Source: Anaerobium acetethylicum (GTDB taxonomy: Bacteria > Bacillota > Clostridia > Lachnospirales > Lachnospiraceae). Taken from it: a DNA stretch of 32,234 nt. Below are positions 1 to 7,801 of the stretch, piece by piece. The notes under the pieces are model-generated. The model was not told the DNA's origin, did not search any database, and saw nothing but the letters and a program-made list of their open reading frames with translations. The position numbers and the translations under genes were made by a program. Position 1 is the first letter of the stretch; each line of letters starts with the position of its first letter. The stretch is from assembly GCF_900096945.1 (NCBI RefSeq), contig NZ_FMKA01000038.1, positions 1 to 32,234 on the forward strand, read 5' to 3'.

Positions 1-93
1 CATTACTGATACCAACTTGTGGTTCACTACACTTGGCGGTAAATACCCGTGGCTGGACTTTCACCAGCTAGATTAGTGCCATGCCTGGCACAC
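1..93 (-). mobile_element. 5' end of a group II intron (probably class C), cut by window edge
   Basis: Read on the minus strand, the segment starts with GTGTGCCAGGCATGGCAC and continues with a GGTGAAAGTCC element. This matches the 5' end of bacterial group II introns, which begin GUGYG; the Oceanobacillus iheyensis class C intron starts with a very similar GUGUGCC-GGCAUGG and then GGUGA-AGUCC. The 5' splice site would be between positions 94 and 93. The rest of the ribozyme and any reverse transcriptase (maturase) gene lie outside the window to the left. The preceding sequence is a terminator hairpin with a T-run, the typical landing site of class C introns. Recognition is from memory of family sequences, so the class is inferred. 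Confidence 0.75.
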
Positions 94-99
94 AACAAA

Positions 100-143
100 A
101 AGAGACCACTCATTCTCAAAAGCTTGAAAATAAGCGGTCTCTT
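100..143 (-). terminator. Rho-independent terminator behind rlmD
   Basis: Arms AAGAGACCACT (100-110) and AGCGGTCTCTT (133-143) pair over 11 positions. On the minus strand the single mismatch becomes a G-U pair, and the hairpin is followed by TTTTTGTT, so it is oriented to end minus-strand transcription from rlmD. The group II intron begins right after the T-run. Confidence 0.72.
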
Positions 144-340
144 CGACATTTTAATATTTAATTGAATGATAAAAATAACAACATTTAGTTCAAATTATGA
201 ACTGTAGATTTATGTGTTCCCCAACACCATGTCCAGAACCACCGACACGTTCACACCATCAGAAATTGCTTTTTTCTTCTCTTTTCGGTCTCCCTGTGAA
301 AACATGAAATGTCTCTCAAAGTGCCTAAAATCAAGGATTT
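144..340. other. AT-rich gap between rlmD and its terminator
   Basis: This gap of about 200 bases has no convincing gene. A 31-codon minus-strand frame (ATG at 305, stop at 210-212) is open and lysine-rich at its start, but has no good ribosome site and no recognised homology. A short hairpin GTGTT-CCCC-AACAC is visible near 213-227. Confidence 0.4.
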
Positions 341-1705
341 TTACGTATCTTTCCGATGTAGTGCAACTAAGGTCTCCACATGTACCGTCATAGGAAACAT
401 ATCGACCGCAATCGCCTTTTCCAGCTTATACCCTCTCTCCTGCAGCACCTCAAGGTCCCTCGCAAGACTTGTAGGTTTGCATGAAATATAAACGATCCTG
501 TCCACACCATAGTCTATGATTTTATCCAATGCCTTCGGATGTATTCCATCCCTCGGCGGATCCAGTACGATCAGTTCCGGCCTCTCCTCAATGCTGTCTA
601 TCACTTTCAGGACGTCGCCTGCGATGAATTCGCAGTTGTCGAGGTTATTGAGCTTTGCATTCACCTTTGCCGCTTCGACTGCCTCTTCCACGATTTCCAC
701 GCCGATCACCTTTTTTGCAACAGGGGCAATCATCTGGGCGATGGTGCCGGTGCCGCTGTAAAGATCGAAGATCAGCTTGTCTTTCGTCTCTCCGATGTAT
801 CCTCTCGCTGTTTCATAGAGGACTTCCGCTCCCATGGAGTTTGTCTGGAAGAAGGAAAATGGGGATATCTTGAATTTGAGGCCGAGAAGCTCTTCGTAAA
901 AATAATCCTGTCCGTAGAGGAGGATCGTCTCATCGCTCTGGACAACGTCAGCCAGGCTGTCGTTGAGCGTGTTGAGGATTCCTACGATTTTTCCGTCCGT
1001 TTCAAGGGCCAGAAGCTGTTCTACAAGTCCGTCAAGGGCAGGATTCGCCTGAGTCGTGGTGATGAGATCGATGAGGATTTCTCCTGTCTTTACGCCTTTT
1101 CTTACAAGAAGGTGCCTTAAATAACCCACATGGGACAGCTTCCGGTAGAAGCTGAGATCTGTGTCCTTAAAATAGTTTAAGACGCATTCGAGGATCCTGC
1201 TGTAATCCTCATCCACGATTTTGCAGCCGTCTACTGTGACGATGTCGTGGAAACTTCCGCGCTTATGCATGCCAAGGGCCAGAGGACCGTCTTTCACTTC
1301 GTCACCGAAGGAGAATTCCATCTTGTTGCGGTATGCCCATGCCTCCGGGCTGCCCTTTATGCCTTCGAATACGTAGTCGCTGCATACGCCGTCGAGGAGT
1401 TCCTTCACCTGGGAAGCCTTCATCTTCAGCTGGTCTTCATAGCTCAGGTTCTGGTATGTACATCCTCCGCAGAGCCCGAAATGCCTGCATGCCGGCTCTA
1501 CTTCGACAGGTGATTTTTCGAGGACTTCGAGAAGTCTGCCTTCGCATTTTCCCTTGCGGATCTTATTGACTGAAAAACGCACCTTCTGTCCCGGAATTCC
1601 GTTCTTCACGATGACCTTTTTCTCTTCGCCTTCGACTTGAACGATTCCCTTGTTCGGGAAAACCACTTTTTCAATAATACCTTCGTAAACTTGTCCTTTT
1701 TTCAT
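341..1705 (-). CDS. rlmD: 23S rRNA (uracil-5-)-methyltransferase RlmD family
   Basis: This is a class I SAM-dependent methyltransferase of the RumA/TrmA family that makes 5-methyluridine in 23S rRNA. The N-terminal part is a TRAM-like RNA-binding domain (about residues 1-60). A 4Fe-4S cluster site is visible at C73, C79, C82 and C161. The SAM-binding motif FDLYSGTGT lies near 313-321, LDPPRDG near 381, and the catalytic Cys is in YISCKP (C409). I chose the start at 1705 because AGAGG sits five bases upstream; a start seven codons earlier would bury this site. Length 454 aa is normal. Firmicutes often carry paralogs (RlmCD type), so the exact uridine targeted (747, 1939 or both) is not settled. 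Confidence 0.92.
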   Translation of the reverse strand: MKKGQVYEGIIEKVVFPNKGIVQVEGEEKKVIVKNGIPGQKVRFSVNKIRKGKCEGRLLEVLEKSPVEVEPACRHFGLCGGCTYQNLSYEDQLKMKASQVKELLDGVCSDYVFEGIKGSPEAWAYRNKMEFSFGDEVKDGPLALGMHKRGSFHDIVTVDGCKIVDEDYSRILECVLNYFKDTDLSFYRKLSHVGYLRHLLVRKGVKTGEILIDLITTTQANPALDGLVEQLLALETDGKIVGILNTLNDSLADVVQSDETILLYGQDYFYEELLGLKFKISPFSFFQTNSMGAEVLYETARGYIGETKDKLIFDLYSGTGTIAQMIAPVAKKVIGVEIVEEAVEAAKVNAKLNNLDNCEFIAGDVLKVIDSIEERPELIVLDPPRDGIHPKALDKIIDYGVDRIVYISCKPTSLARDLEVLQERGYKLEKAIAVDMFPMTVHVETLVALHRKDT

Positions 1706-1725
1706 ACGTACCTCTTTTCGTAACA

Positions 1726-1751
1726 AAAGGACTGCCTTTCGACAGCCCTTT
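1726..1751 (-). terminator. Weak terminator hairpin between acidic protein gene and rlmD
   Basis: Arms AAAGGACTG (1726-1734) and CAGCCCTTT (1743-1751) form a 9-bp stem; the one mismatch is a G-U pair when read on the minus strand, followed by TTTTGTT. It lies 30 bases behind the acidic membrane protein gene and just in front of the rlmD ribosome site, so it may only partly separate the two genes. Confidence 0.5.
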
Positions 1752-1781
1752 CAATGTTTATTATTTTATTTTTTATTGCAA

Positions 1782-2081
1782 TTATTCGAATCTTGCTGTC
1801 TCTGCTGTTTCAGGTCCTGCTAAATCTTCATCGTCTAATTCTTCGTCTTCTTCTTCAAAGAAGTCGTCTTCGAAGTCATCATCAAAATCGTCTTCGAAAT
1901 CTTCTAAGTAGTCAGGAGTAAAGAAACGATATACTCCATAAGCAATACCTGCTACTGCAACGATTGCTCCAATAATAGCAAAGATAAGTATTATTGTCTT
2001 TTTCTGTTTTTCTTCAGCTTCTTTTTTGTGAAGTAACTCATTGATTTTTGATGCATTGAATAACTCTTCCATCCTATTCAT
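1782..2081 (-). CDS. Small single-pass membrane protein with acidic tail
   Basis: The product of about 99 aa has a charged N-terminus (about residues 1-28), one hydrophobic segment (IILIFAIIGAIVAVAGIAYG, roughly residues 30-49) and a long C-terminal tail made almost only of Asp, Glu and Phe (DFEDDFDDDFEDDFFEEE-like). The tail shows short internal repeats at both DNA and protein level. I recognise this kind of protein as a recurrent uncharacterised Lachnospiraceae product, but no function can be given. The start is uncertain: ATG at 2081 is preferred because AAAGGG lies about ten bases upstream; GTG at 2090 is too close to it, and ATG at 2072 is also possible. TATAAT-like hexamers lie 60-90 bases upstream, but no good -35 box is seen. 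Confidence 0.72.
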   Translation of the reverse strand: MNRMEELFNASKINELLHKKEAEEKQKKTIILIFAIIGAIVAVAGIAYGVYRFFTPDYLEDFEDDFDDDFEDDFFEEEDEELDDEDLAGPETAETARFE

Positions 2082-2276
2082 TACGTACACGCCCTTTCTA
2101 TATAACTAATTTTTGATTTCTGTCTGTAACATATACATTATTATAGCACCTATTATAAAATAATACTATATTTTCTTGCCACAATGTTCAAATACTTTTC
2201 CATATTTTTCTTAAAATCATAGGATTTTCTGTAGTTCCCAATCATGATGCAGATGGTTCCACAGTTGAAACCCTGT

Positions 2277-4490
2277 CTAGGCATCCACCTTTTTCAGTTT
2301 CGCGAAGGATGCAAACATCTTCTTCGTTCCCGCTTTATCGAAGTCAACGGTCACCTCAAAGTCCCTGCCTCCGTCGACGATTCCGGTTACGACGCCAGTT
2401 CCGAACTTGATGTGCTTCACACTATCCCCGATTCCATAATCAAGCCCGACAGGCTTTTCAACCGGCTTCGGTTTTGATTCAAAAGCCTTTGTCTTGAACA
2501 GGCTCTTTGCCTGGGCATATACCATGGACTTGGGCATATCCTGGATTTTCTCCTCGCCTGCGCTGCTGTCGAGAAGCTCCTTCGGTATTTCAGCGAGGAA
2601 TCTCGAAACCCTGTTATACTGGGTCTCTCCCCTGATCATTCTCTGTTTTGCCGCCGTGAGCATCAGGTTTTCCCTTGCCCTCGTGATTCCGACATAGCAG
2701 AGACGTCTCTCTTCCTCAAGATCCGTAGGATCGTCAGAGCTGATCGTCATATAGCTCGGGAATATGCCGTCTTCCATTCCGGCCATGTAAACATGAGGGA
2801 ATTCAAGGCCTTTGGCACTGTGGAGGGTCATGAGGACTACATGGTTGCTTTCCGCATCGAGGCTGTCGATGTCCGCTACCAGGGCCACTTCCTCGAGGAA
2901 CCCGCTGAGGGTCGGCGCTTCGTTGTCAGCCTCGTAAGCCACGATTTTTGTTACCAGCTCGTTGATATTCTCGATTCTGCCCAGGGCTTCCTCGCTGTTC
3001 TCGGCTTCCAGCTCCTTTACATATCCGGTGGATTCAATGATTTCATTGATCAGCTCTTCCAGGGATATATGGGGCACCTTGCTTCTCAAAGTCTGGATGA
3101 AGGTTACGAAAGGATGTATCTTGAGGCCGCTCTTTCCTATCGAAGCAATCTGATCTGCCTCTTTCAGGGCGTCATAGAATCCGATTTCATTTTCAATGGC
3201 ATAGTCCTGCACCCTGCCCAGGGTGGTTGCGCCGATTCCGCGCTTCGGCACGTTGATGATCCTTTTTACGGCCAGGTCGTCCTTTCCGTTGTCGATGGTC
3301 TTCAGGTATGCCAGGATGTCCTTTATTTCTTTTCTGGCGTAGAAGTTTACGCCGCCTACGATTTTGTAAGGGATATTCGCATAAACGAATTTTTCTTCAA
3401 AAATTCGGGACTGGGCATTGGTCCTGTATAGGATTGCGCAGTCGTTGTAGCTGGAATCGTCTTCCCTCACCTTGCGGCTGATGTCGCCGACTATGAATTC
3501 AGCTTCCTCATAGGCATTCTGGAACTGCCGGAACTGGATTTTTGTACCTTCCTCGTTGTCGGTCCATAAAGTCTTCTTTTTCCTGCCTATATTGTGCCTG
3601 ATCACGTCGTTGGCTGCATGCAGTATATTCCTGGTCGAGCGGTAGTTCTGCTCGAGCTTGATTACCTTTGCATGGGAATATGACTTTTCGAAATCCAGGA
3701 TGTTCCTGATGTTGGCACCCCTGAATTTGTAGATCGACTGGTCGTCGTCACCTACCACGCAGAGGTTTTTGTACTTTCCTGCGAGCAGGCTGATCAGGGT
3801 GAACTGCGCCGTATTCGTATCCTGATATTCATCCACCATGATGTATCTGAAGCGGTCCTGATAGGACTCCAGAATGTCAGGACAGGTTCTGAAAAGCTCT
3901 ATGGTCTTTACGATCAGGTCGTCGAAATCCAGTGCATTGTTGCTTCTTAGCATCTTCTGGTACTCTTTGTAGGCTGCTGCAAGCTTCTTCTTGCTGTAGT
4001 CGCCCATGGTGTTCAGTTCGAATTCCTCCGGAGTCACCAGCTCGTCCTTTGACGAGGAAATGACCCCCAGAATGGATTTTTCCTTATAGATTTTCGTATC
4101 AATGTTAAGGCGCTTGCAGATATCCTTCATCAGGGTCTTCTGGTCGTCGCTGTCATAAATCGTGAAATTCGTATCATAACCGATCCGGTCGATATATCTT
4201 CTTAAAATCCTGACGCAGGTCGAGTGGAAGGTGCTGACCCAGATGCTTTCTGATCCAAATCCGACAATGTCGTCAACCCTTTCACGCATCTCACCTGCTG
4301 CTTTGTTTGTAAAGGTAATTGCCATGATGTTCCATGGATTGATTCCTTTCTCTTCAATCAGGTACGCAATCCTGTGTGTCAGGACTCTTGTCTTTCCTGA
4401 TCCGGCTCCTGCCAGTATCAGAAGCGGACCCTCCGTATGGAAGACCGCTTCTTTCTGTTCCGCATTCAGGGTATCATATATACTACTCAT
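2277..4490 (-). CDS. pcrA: ATP-dependent DNA helicase PcrA (UvrD family)
   Basis: This is a superfamily 1A 3'-5' DNA helicase acting in nucleotide excision repair, rolling-circle replication and removal of RNA polymerase or RecA from DNA. The Walker A motif AGAGSGKT is at residues 27-34, motif Ia follows at AITFTNKAA, the Walker B box is DEYQDTN, motif III is GDDDQSIYKFRGA, and motifs V/VI (LMTLHSAKGLEF, YVGITRARE) are complete. The C-terminal end carries the small Tudor-like domain (IKFGTGVVTGI) typical of PcrA, which binds RNA polymerase. Length 737 aa is normal. AGGTGG lies nine bases before the ATG. The gene follows the phage-shock-like operon after an 87-bp gap that holds two hairpins, so it may have its own promoter or receive some readthrough. 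Confidence 0.95.
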   Translation of the reverse strand: MSSIYDTLNAEQKEAVFHTEGPLLILAGAGSGKTRVLTHRIAYLIEEKGINPWNIMAITFTNKAAGEMRERVDDIVGFGSESIWVSTFHSTCVRILRRYIDRIGYDTNFTIYDSDDQKTLMKDICKRLNIDTKIYKEKSILGVISSSKDELVTPEEFELNTMGDYSKKKLAAAYKEYQKMLRSNNALDFDDLIVKTIELFRTCPDILESYQDRFRYIMVDEYQDTNTAQFTLISLLAGKYKNLCVVGDDDQSIYKFRGANIRNILDFEKSYSHAKVIKLEQNYRSTRNILHAANDVIRHNIGRKKKTLWTDNEEGTKIQFRQFQNAYEEAEFIVGDISRKVREDDSSYNDCAILYRTNAQSRIFEEKFVYANIPYKIVGGVNFYARKEIKDILAYLKTIDNGKDDLAVKRIINVPKRGIGATTLGRVQDYAIENEIGFYDALKEADQIASIGKSGLKIHPFVTFIQTLRSKVPHISLEELINEIIESTGYVKELEAENSEEALGRIENINELVTKIVAYEADNEAPTLSGFLEEVALVADIDSLDAESNHVVLMTLHSAKGLEFPHVYMAGMEDGIFPSYMTISSDDPTDLEEERRLCYVGITRARENLMLTAAKQRMIRGETQYNRVSRFLAEIPKELLDSSAGEEKIQDMPKSMVYAQAKSLFKTKAFESKPKPVEKPVGLDYGIGDSVKHIKFGTGVVTGIVDGGRDFEVTVDFDKAGTKKMFASFAKLKKVDA

Positions 4491-4520
4491 TTTTTAAACC
4501 ACCTGTTAATTTATTTTTAT

Positions 4521-4563
4521 CGGCAATATTGCTGCCGTTACTGTTCACAGAGTGACCAGTAAC
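4521..4563. repeat. Two adjacent hairpins between the psp-like operon and pcrA
   Basis: CGGCA (4521-4525) pairs with TGCCG (4533-4537). Next to it GTTACTG (4537-4543) pairs perfectly with CAGTAAC (4557-4563), and after one mismatch TCAC/GTGA extends the stem around an AGA loop. No T-run follows on the minus strand, so a simple intrinsic terminator is not clear; they may reduce readthrough from the upstream operon or stabilise RNA ends. Confidence 0.5.
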
Positions 4564-4577
4564 TTCCTGCCCTGCTG

Positions 4578-5582
4578 CTAGACCAGCTTGGTCCCGCAGT
4601 TTGCGCAGAATTTTGCCCCGTTTGTCTTCGTTCCGCAGTTCGGGCAGAAATTTGGAGGCGCTGCCTGGCCGCTCTGGCCCGGTTCCTGCTGGCTCTGTCC
4701 CGGCTGAGCCGGCTGCTGGCCCTGTCCCGTCTGCTGTCCCTGGTTCATCTGGTTCGCCAGCTGCTGGCCCATCATCATCCCCATCTGCATTCCGGCAACG
4801 TTGGATGCCATATTTCCGGCAGCGGTATCTCCCTTGGACATCCCCTCAATCACGCTGGCCTGCTGATACCTTCCCATATCGCCAATCATGCTCTGGGAAG
4901 CCACCTTGTTGGCCATATTCTGCACTTCTTCCGGATAGGAGAAGCTTGCGATATTGAAGCCGGTTATGCCGATTCCGATCTTGAACATCTCCATGTCAAG
5001 GTCCTCGCGGATTCCCTTGGCGATTTCAAAGGAATTTGCCTGAAGGTTGAACATGTCCTTTCCTTCCGTGGATATCCATTTCATCATGAGCTGGTCAAGC
5101 ATGGCTATTACACGTTCCTTGACATCGTCGATGGTGAACTGTTTTTTTACTCCTGCTATCTTTTCAATCAATACAGCCGGATCGGTAACCTTGCAGTTGA
5201 AGGTTCCGAATGACCTGATCGGCATGCCGCCAGGAAGTCCCGGCGCCGGGATGAGGATCGCATTCTTGGTTCCCCATTTTACCGTAAGCTCTTTCGTGTT
5301 GATAAAAAGGACTTCGGCCCTGATGCCGCTGTTGAATCCGAACTTGAAGCCTTTCAGCGTGGAAAGGAAGGGGATGATGTCCGATTCGATGTCGAAGCTT
5401 CCCTCATCTGTAAATATGCCCTCTACCCTTCCGTTATACATGAATATGGCATCCTGGCCCTGCTTGATTATGAGCCTGCTGCCTTTCTTGATTTCCCTGT
5501 TGGTCCATTTCCAAAACAGAATGTCGTCCCTGTATTCTTCCCATTCAACGACGTTTGCAAACTGTCCTCCGAATATACCCAT
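4578..5582 (-). CDS. SPFH-domain protein with C-terminal zinc ribbon (YdjI-like)
   Basis: The 334-aa product starts with a region close to Bacillus subtilis YdjI and the so-called virion core protein family, an SPFH/flotillin-related fold (about residues 20-235). Then come a Met/Gln-rich stretch (GMQMGMMMGQQ), a Gln-Gly-Pro linker, and a C-terminal zinc ribbon with CPNC and CANC pairs. No signal peptide or transmembrane helix is seen, so it is likely cytosolic and peripheral to the membrane. In B. subtilis the homolog is encoded in the pspA-ydjGHI operon of the envelope stress response; the same order pspA, ydjG-like, ydjI-like is seen here, supporting a membrane-protection role. GGGAGGG lies seven bases before the ATG. 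No ydjH-like gene is present between the neighbours. Confidence 0.85.
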   Translation of the reverse strand: MGIFGGQFANVVEWEEYRDDILFWKWTNREIKKGSRLIIKQGQDAIFMYNGRVEGIFTDEGSFDIESDIIPFLSTLKGFKFGFNSGIRAEVLFINTKELTVKWGTKNAILIPAPGLPGGMPIRSFGTFNCKVTDPAVLIEKIAGVKKQFTIDDVKERVIAMLDQLMMKWISTEGKDMFNLQANSFEIAKGIREDLDMEMFKIGIGITGFNIASFSYPEEVQNMANKVASQSMIGDMGRYQQASVIEGMSKGDTAAGNMASNVAGMQMGMMMGQQLANQMNQGQQTGQGQQPAQPGQSQQEPGQSGQAAPPNFCPNCGTKTNGAKFCANCGTKLV

Positions 5583-5663
5583 TGTGATTCCCTCCCTATA
5601 TAATCCGGCATGAACAGATAGTAGCTATCCGTTCCACCTTTTTTGTCATCTTATATAATAATG

Positions 5664-5697
5664 CAGGGGCAAAAGGTATTCTGCCCCCTGATACCTT
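5664..5697 (-). promoter_or_regulatory. Two overlapping, mutually exclusive hairpins in the psp-like operon
   Basis: CAGGGGCA (5664-5671) pairs with TGCCCCCTG (5682-5690, one bulged C), while AAGGTAT (5673-5679) pairs with ATACCTT (5691-5697). The arms interlock in order A, B, A', B', with linkers of only 0-2 bases, so both stems can hardly form together. This is the layout of an RNA switch or attenuator in the 173-bp gap before the SPFH gene. No T-run follows either hairpin on the minus strand, so the function is open. Confidence 0.5.
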
Positions 5698-5755
5698 ATG
5701 ATAGTCAGTAAATAATATTATACACGCAAACACATGTACTATCAAACCATTCTTT

Positions 5756-6994
5756 TTAACTATTCAGGACAACATCCCTCGTAGTTGCGAACGATACAGA
5801 TCCCGCATTATACTCTACATAGCATTCCATTACAAAATCTGCATAGCATTCCGTTCCTAAATCCGCATCGTACTCCGCATAGCATTCCGTTCCAAAATCA
5901 GCATAGTATTCCTTTCCCGCCGCGGACACATCCATGCTGCCTCCGTTGAAAATGAAATACAGCAGCAGCGCCGCTATAATGGCAGCGATGACGAGAAGGG
6001 TTATCTTCACCCAGCTCTTCGGATAATCGCCCTTTATCCTTCCATTCTGTCCGTTGATCAGGACCGTGTAGTTTTTGTCCTTGTAAAAATAAGAAGTCGA
6101 ATAGACCGGCAGCAGAATATGCTTATAGGTCTCGTCACTGTAATTCGGCCTGATTCTGATATCTCTTACATGGTCGTAATGCATACGCACTTCCCTGGCC
6201 GCCATGTCCTCAAGCCTGTTTTCTATATCGCTGCGGGCCGCCTTATATGCATCCTGAAGGTCCACGCTGTAGACTTCCGAATTATATCCCGAGAAATAAT
6301 CCGGTGAATAGGAGGAAAGTTCCTTTGTATTAAAAGGCTCCACCCCTTTCAGCAGAAGCTGCTTCATTTTGTTTGAAGCCATTACGAGGACATCATCAAA
6401 GAAATGCCGGATACGGCCTGAAGTCGGATACCAGTTCGTAACCACCCTTGTATGCTGCTTTCCATCGCTTCCCCTGTAAGACTCCGTGTGATCCCGGCCG
6501 CCCATGGCTGTGTACGGGCAGTCAAGGTTTGCGTCAAAGGTCCAGTATGGCACATAGATTCCCTGCAGCCTGTCCTGCTGGTACAGATGCTTCAGCTCAT
6601 TCGGCGCAAGCCATCTTCCCTTGAGCCAGTCACGAAAAATGTCCCCAACCCTGTTCTTGTCTATTTTAAAAGGAAGCACACCGTCCGGCAAAAGCGTCTC
6701 GATCTGCTTTTCTGCAAGCACGAAGCTGGATCCGCAGTACGGGCAGCTTGAAGCCGTGCTGTGGGAATCGACCTCTATGACGGCACCGCATCCCTTGCAG
6801 CTCATGGTGGTCGAAGTCTTCTCTTCGGCCTTGATGGTCTGCACGGCATGCAGGGTCAGGGTGTGTTCCCTGATTGTTTCCTCATTATTCTCGATTTCAA
6901 CAACGGTATCGCAGTTCGGACACTTGAGTGCCTGTGTCTCTACGTCGAACTCCATGACACCGCCGCAGTTTTTACAATAATATATTTCTCCCAA
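5756..6994 (-). CDS. Double zinc-ribbon membrane protein of the psp-like operon (YdjG-like)
   Basis: The product (412 aa from the chosen start) has two N-terminal zinc ribbons: CKNC at 7-10 with CPNC at 25-28, and CKGC at 66-69 with CPYC at 84-87. A long soluble region follows (about 95-320), then one transmembrane helix (WVKITLLVIAAIIAALLLYF, about 328-347) and a 60-residue tail. This matches YdjG of B. subtilis, where YdjG and YdjH help anchor PspA to the membrane. The start is TTG at 6994, six bases behind GGGGGGAG; a longer reading from GTG at 7060 adds unlikely residues and has no spaced ribosome site. The tail after the helix is odd: it is rich in Tyr, Asp, Glu and Cys and built from a 20-residue tandem repeat, which I do not know from other family members. 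Confidence 0.82.
   Translation of the reverse strand: MGEIYYCKNCGGVMEFDVETQALKCPNCDTVVEIENNEETIREHTLTLHAVQTIKAEEKTSTTMSCKGCGAVIEVDSHSTASSCPYCGSSFVLAEKQIETLLPDGVLPFKIDKNRVGDIFRDWLKGRWLAPNELKHLYQQDRLQGIYVPYWTFDANLDCPYTAMGGRDHTESYRGSDGKQHTRVVTNWYPTSGRIRHFFDDVLVMASNKMKQLLLKGVEPFNTKELSSYSPDYFSGYNSEVYSVDLQDAYKAARSDIENRLEDMAAREVRMHYDHVRDIRIRPNYSDETYKHILLPVYSTSYFYKDKNYTVLINGQNGRIKGDYPKSWVKITLLVIAAIIAALLLYFIFNGGSMDVSAAGKEYYADFGTECYAEYDADLGTECYADFVMECYVEYNAGSVSFATTRDVVLNS
5803..5922 (-). repeat. Tandem 60-bp repeat encoding a Cys/Tyr/Asp tail
   Basis: Two units, 5803-5862 and 5863-5922, align without gaps (both start CCGCAT, share GCATTCC and CAAAAT blocks) and encode two 20-residue units with the pattern YADF-x-x-EC-Y-x-EY. 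Inside each unit a shorter GCATAGCATTCC block recurs. The repeat is the last part of the YdjG-like gene, beyond the membrane helix, and keeps the reading frame because 60 is a multiple of three. Confidence 0.8.
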
Positions 6995-7034
6995 TGGATG
7001 CTCCCCCCTGGTTCTGATTGCGTTCTGATTTATG

Positions 7035-7065
7035 AAAGGGTGCCAGAAAAACACCGACACCCTTT
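7035..7065 (-). repeat. Intercistronic hairpin between pspA and the zinc-ribbon gene
   Basis: AAAGGGTG (7035-7042) and CACCCTTT (7058-7065) form a perfect 8-bp stem in the 101-bp gap between the pspA stop and the TTG start of the next gene. On the transcribed minus strand no T-run follows. A partial terminator or RNA-processing stem that lowers downstream expression relative to pspA is plausible. Confidence 0.5.
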
Positions 7066-7095
7066 ATATATATATTTATATTTCTGTCTGGATTT

Positions 7096-7782
7096 CTATT
7101 TCAATCCTAATTTTGCCTTCATTTCAGCAAGTTCATCTTCCACACCAGGGCTTGCCTGTGTGTCGTACTTTTTCGCCAGATCGTCAAGATCCGCCTGCTC
7201 AGCTGTCTTATTGAGTTCAGCCATTGCGTTTGCTTCATCGAGCATCCTGTCGGCTTTGGCTTCCATTTTATCAAAGGCTGAAAGATTATCCTGTGCTCCT
7301 GCAACGCTTTCACCAATCTTGTTAAGAGTTTCCTGTGTCCTGGCAACTGCAACTTTTGCCTTGATTGTTTCTTTACGTTCTCTGAGTTCATCAATGTCCT
7401 TACAGAGCTTGTCATGCATTTCCTTCATTTTACCCGCATTTGCTGCTGCCATTGAGTATGCATGTGCCAGGCTTGCCTGTTTTTCGACCAGCTGCGATTT
7501 CTTGGTCAGGAACTGGCGCGCATCTGCATCATTCCCTGCCACTACCGCTTTTTCCGCATATGTCTGCATTTTCGCAATTTCGTCATTGCATTCGTCAACA
7601 AGACGTTTTGACCTGGACTCCTCTGCCATGACAGATGCTGTTTCCGCTTTTACTTTTCCCAGATCGCTTTCAAGATTCCTCATATACTGGTCTATCATTT
7701 TTGCAGGATCTTCTGCTTTGTCAAGTAATGCGTTGATGTTCGCTGACATGATGTCAGAAAATCTTTTTAAAATTCCACCCAT
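7096..7782 (-). CDS. pspA: PspA/IM30 family phage shock protein A
   Basis: The 228-aa product is a PspA/Vipp1-type protein, an ESCRT-III-like coiled-coil protein that coats and protects the cytoplasmic membrane under envelope stress. It starts with the amphipathic helix typical of the family (GGILKRFSDIMSANINALLD), followed by long helical coiled-coil regions between about residues 25 and 190; motifs AEDPAKMIDQYMR and LESDLGKVKAETA are characteristic. AGGAGGAG lies six bases before the ATG. A strong sigma-A-type promoter lies about 60 bases upstream. It is the first gene of an operon with YdjG-like and YdjI-like genes, the same set as B. subtilis pspA-ydjGHI, which there is controlled by SigW; no SigW-like promoter is evident here. 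Confidence 0.93.
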   Translation of the reverse strand: MGGILKRFSDIMSANINALLDKAEDPAKMIDQYMRNLESDLGKVKAETASVMAEESRSKRLVDECNDEIAKMQTYAEKAVVAGNDADARQFLTKKSQLVEKQASLAHAYSMAAANAGKMKEMHDKLCKDIDELRERKETIKAKVAVARTQETLNKIGESVAGAQDNLSAFDKMEAKADRMLDEANAMAELNKTAEQADLDDLAKKYDTQASPGVEDELAEMKAKLGLK

Positions 7783-7801
7783 TATTACTCCTCCTATGCG
7801 T

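Noticed and set aside
210-305. 31-codon minus-strand open frame behind rlmD
   Set aside because: No proper ribosome site, no recognised family and too short to separate from chance; mentioned only in the description of the gap.
2793-3431. Plus-strand open frame of 212 codons
   Set aside because: Antisense to well-conserved pcrA motifs, without a family signal of its own.
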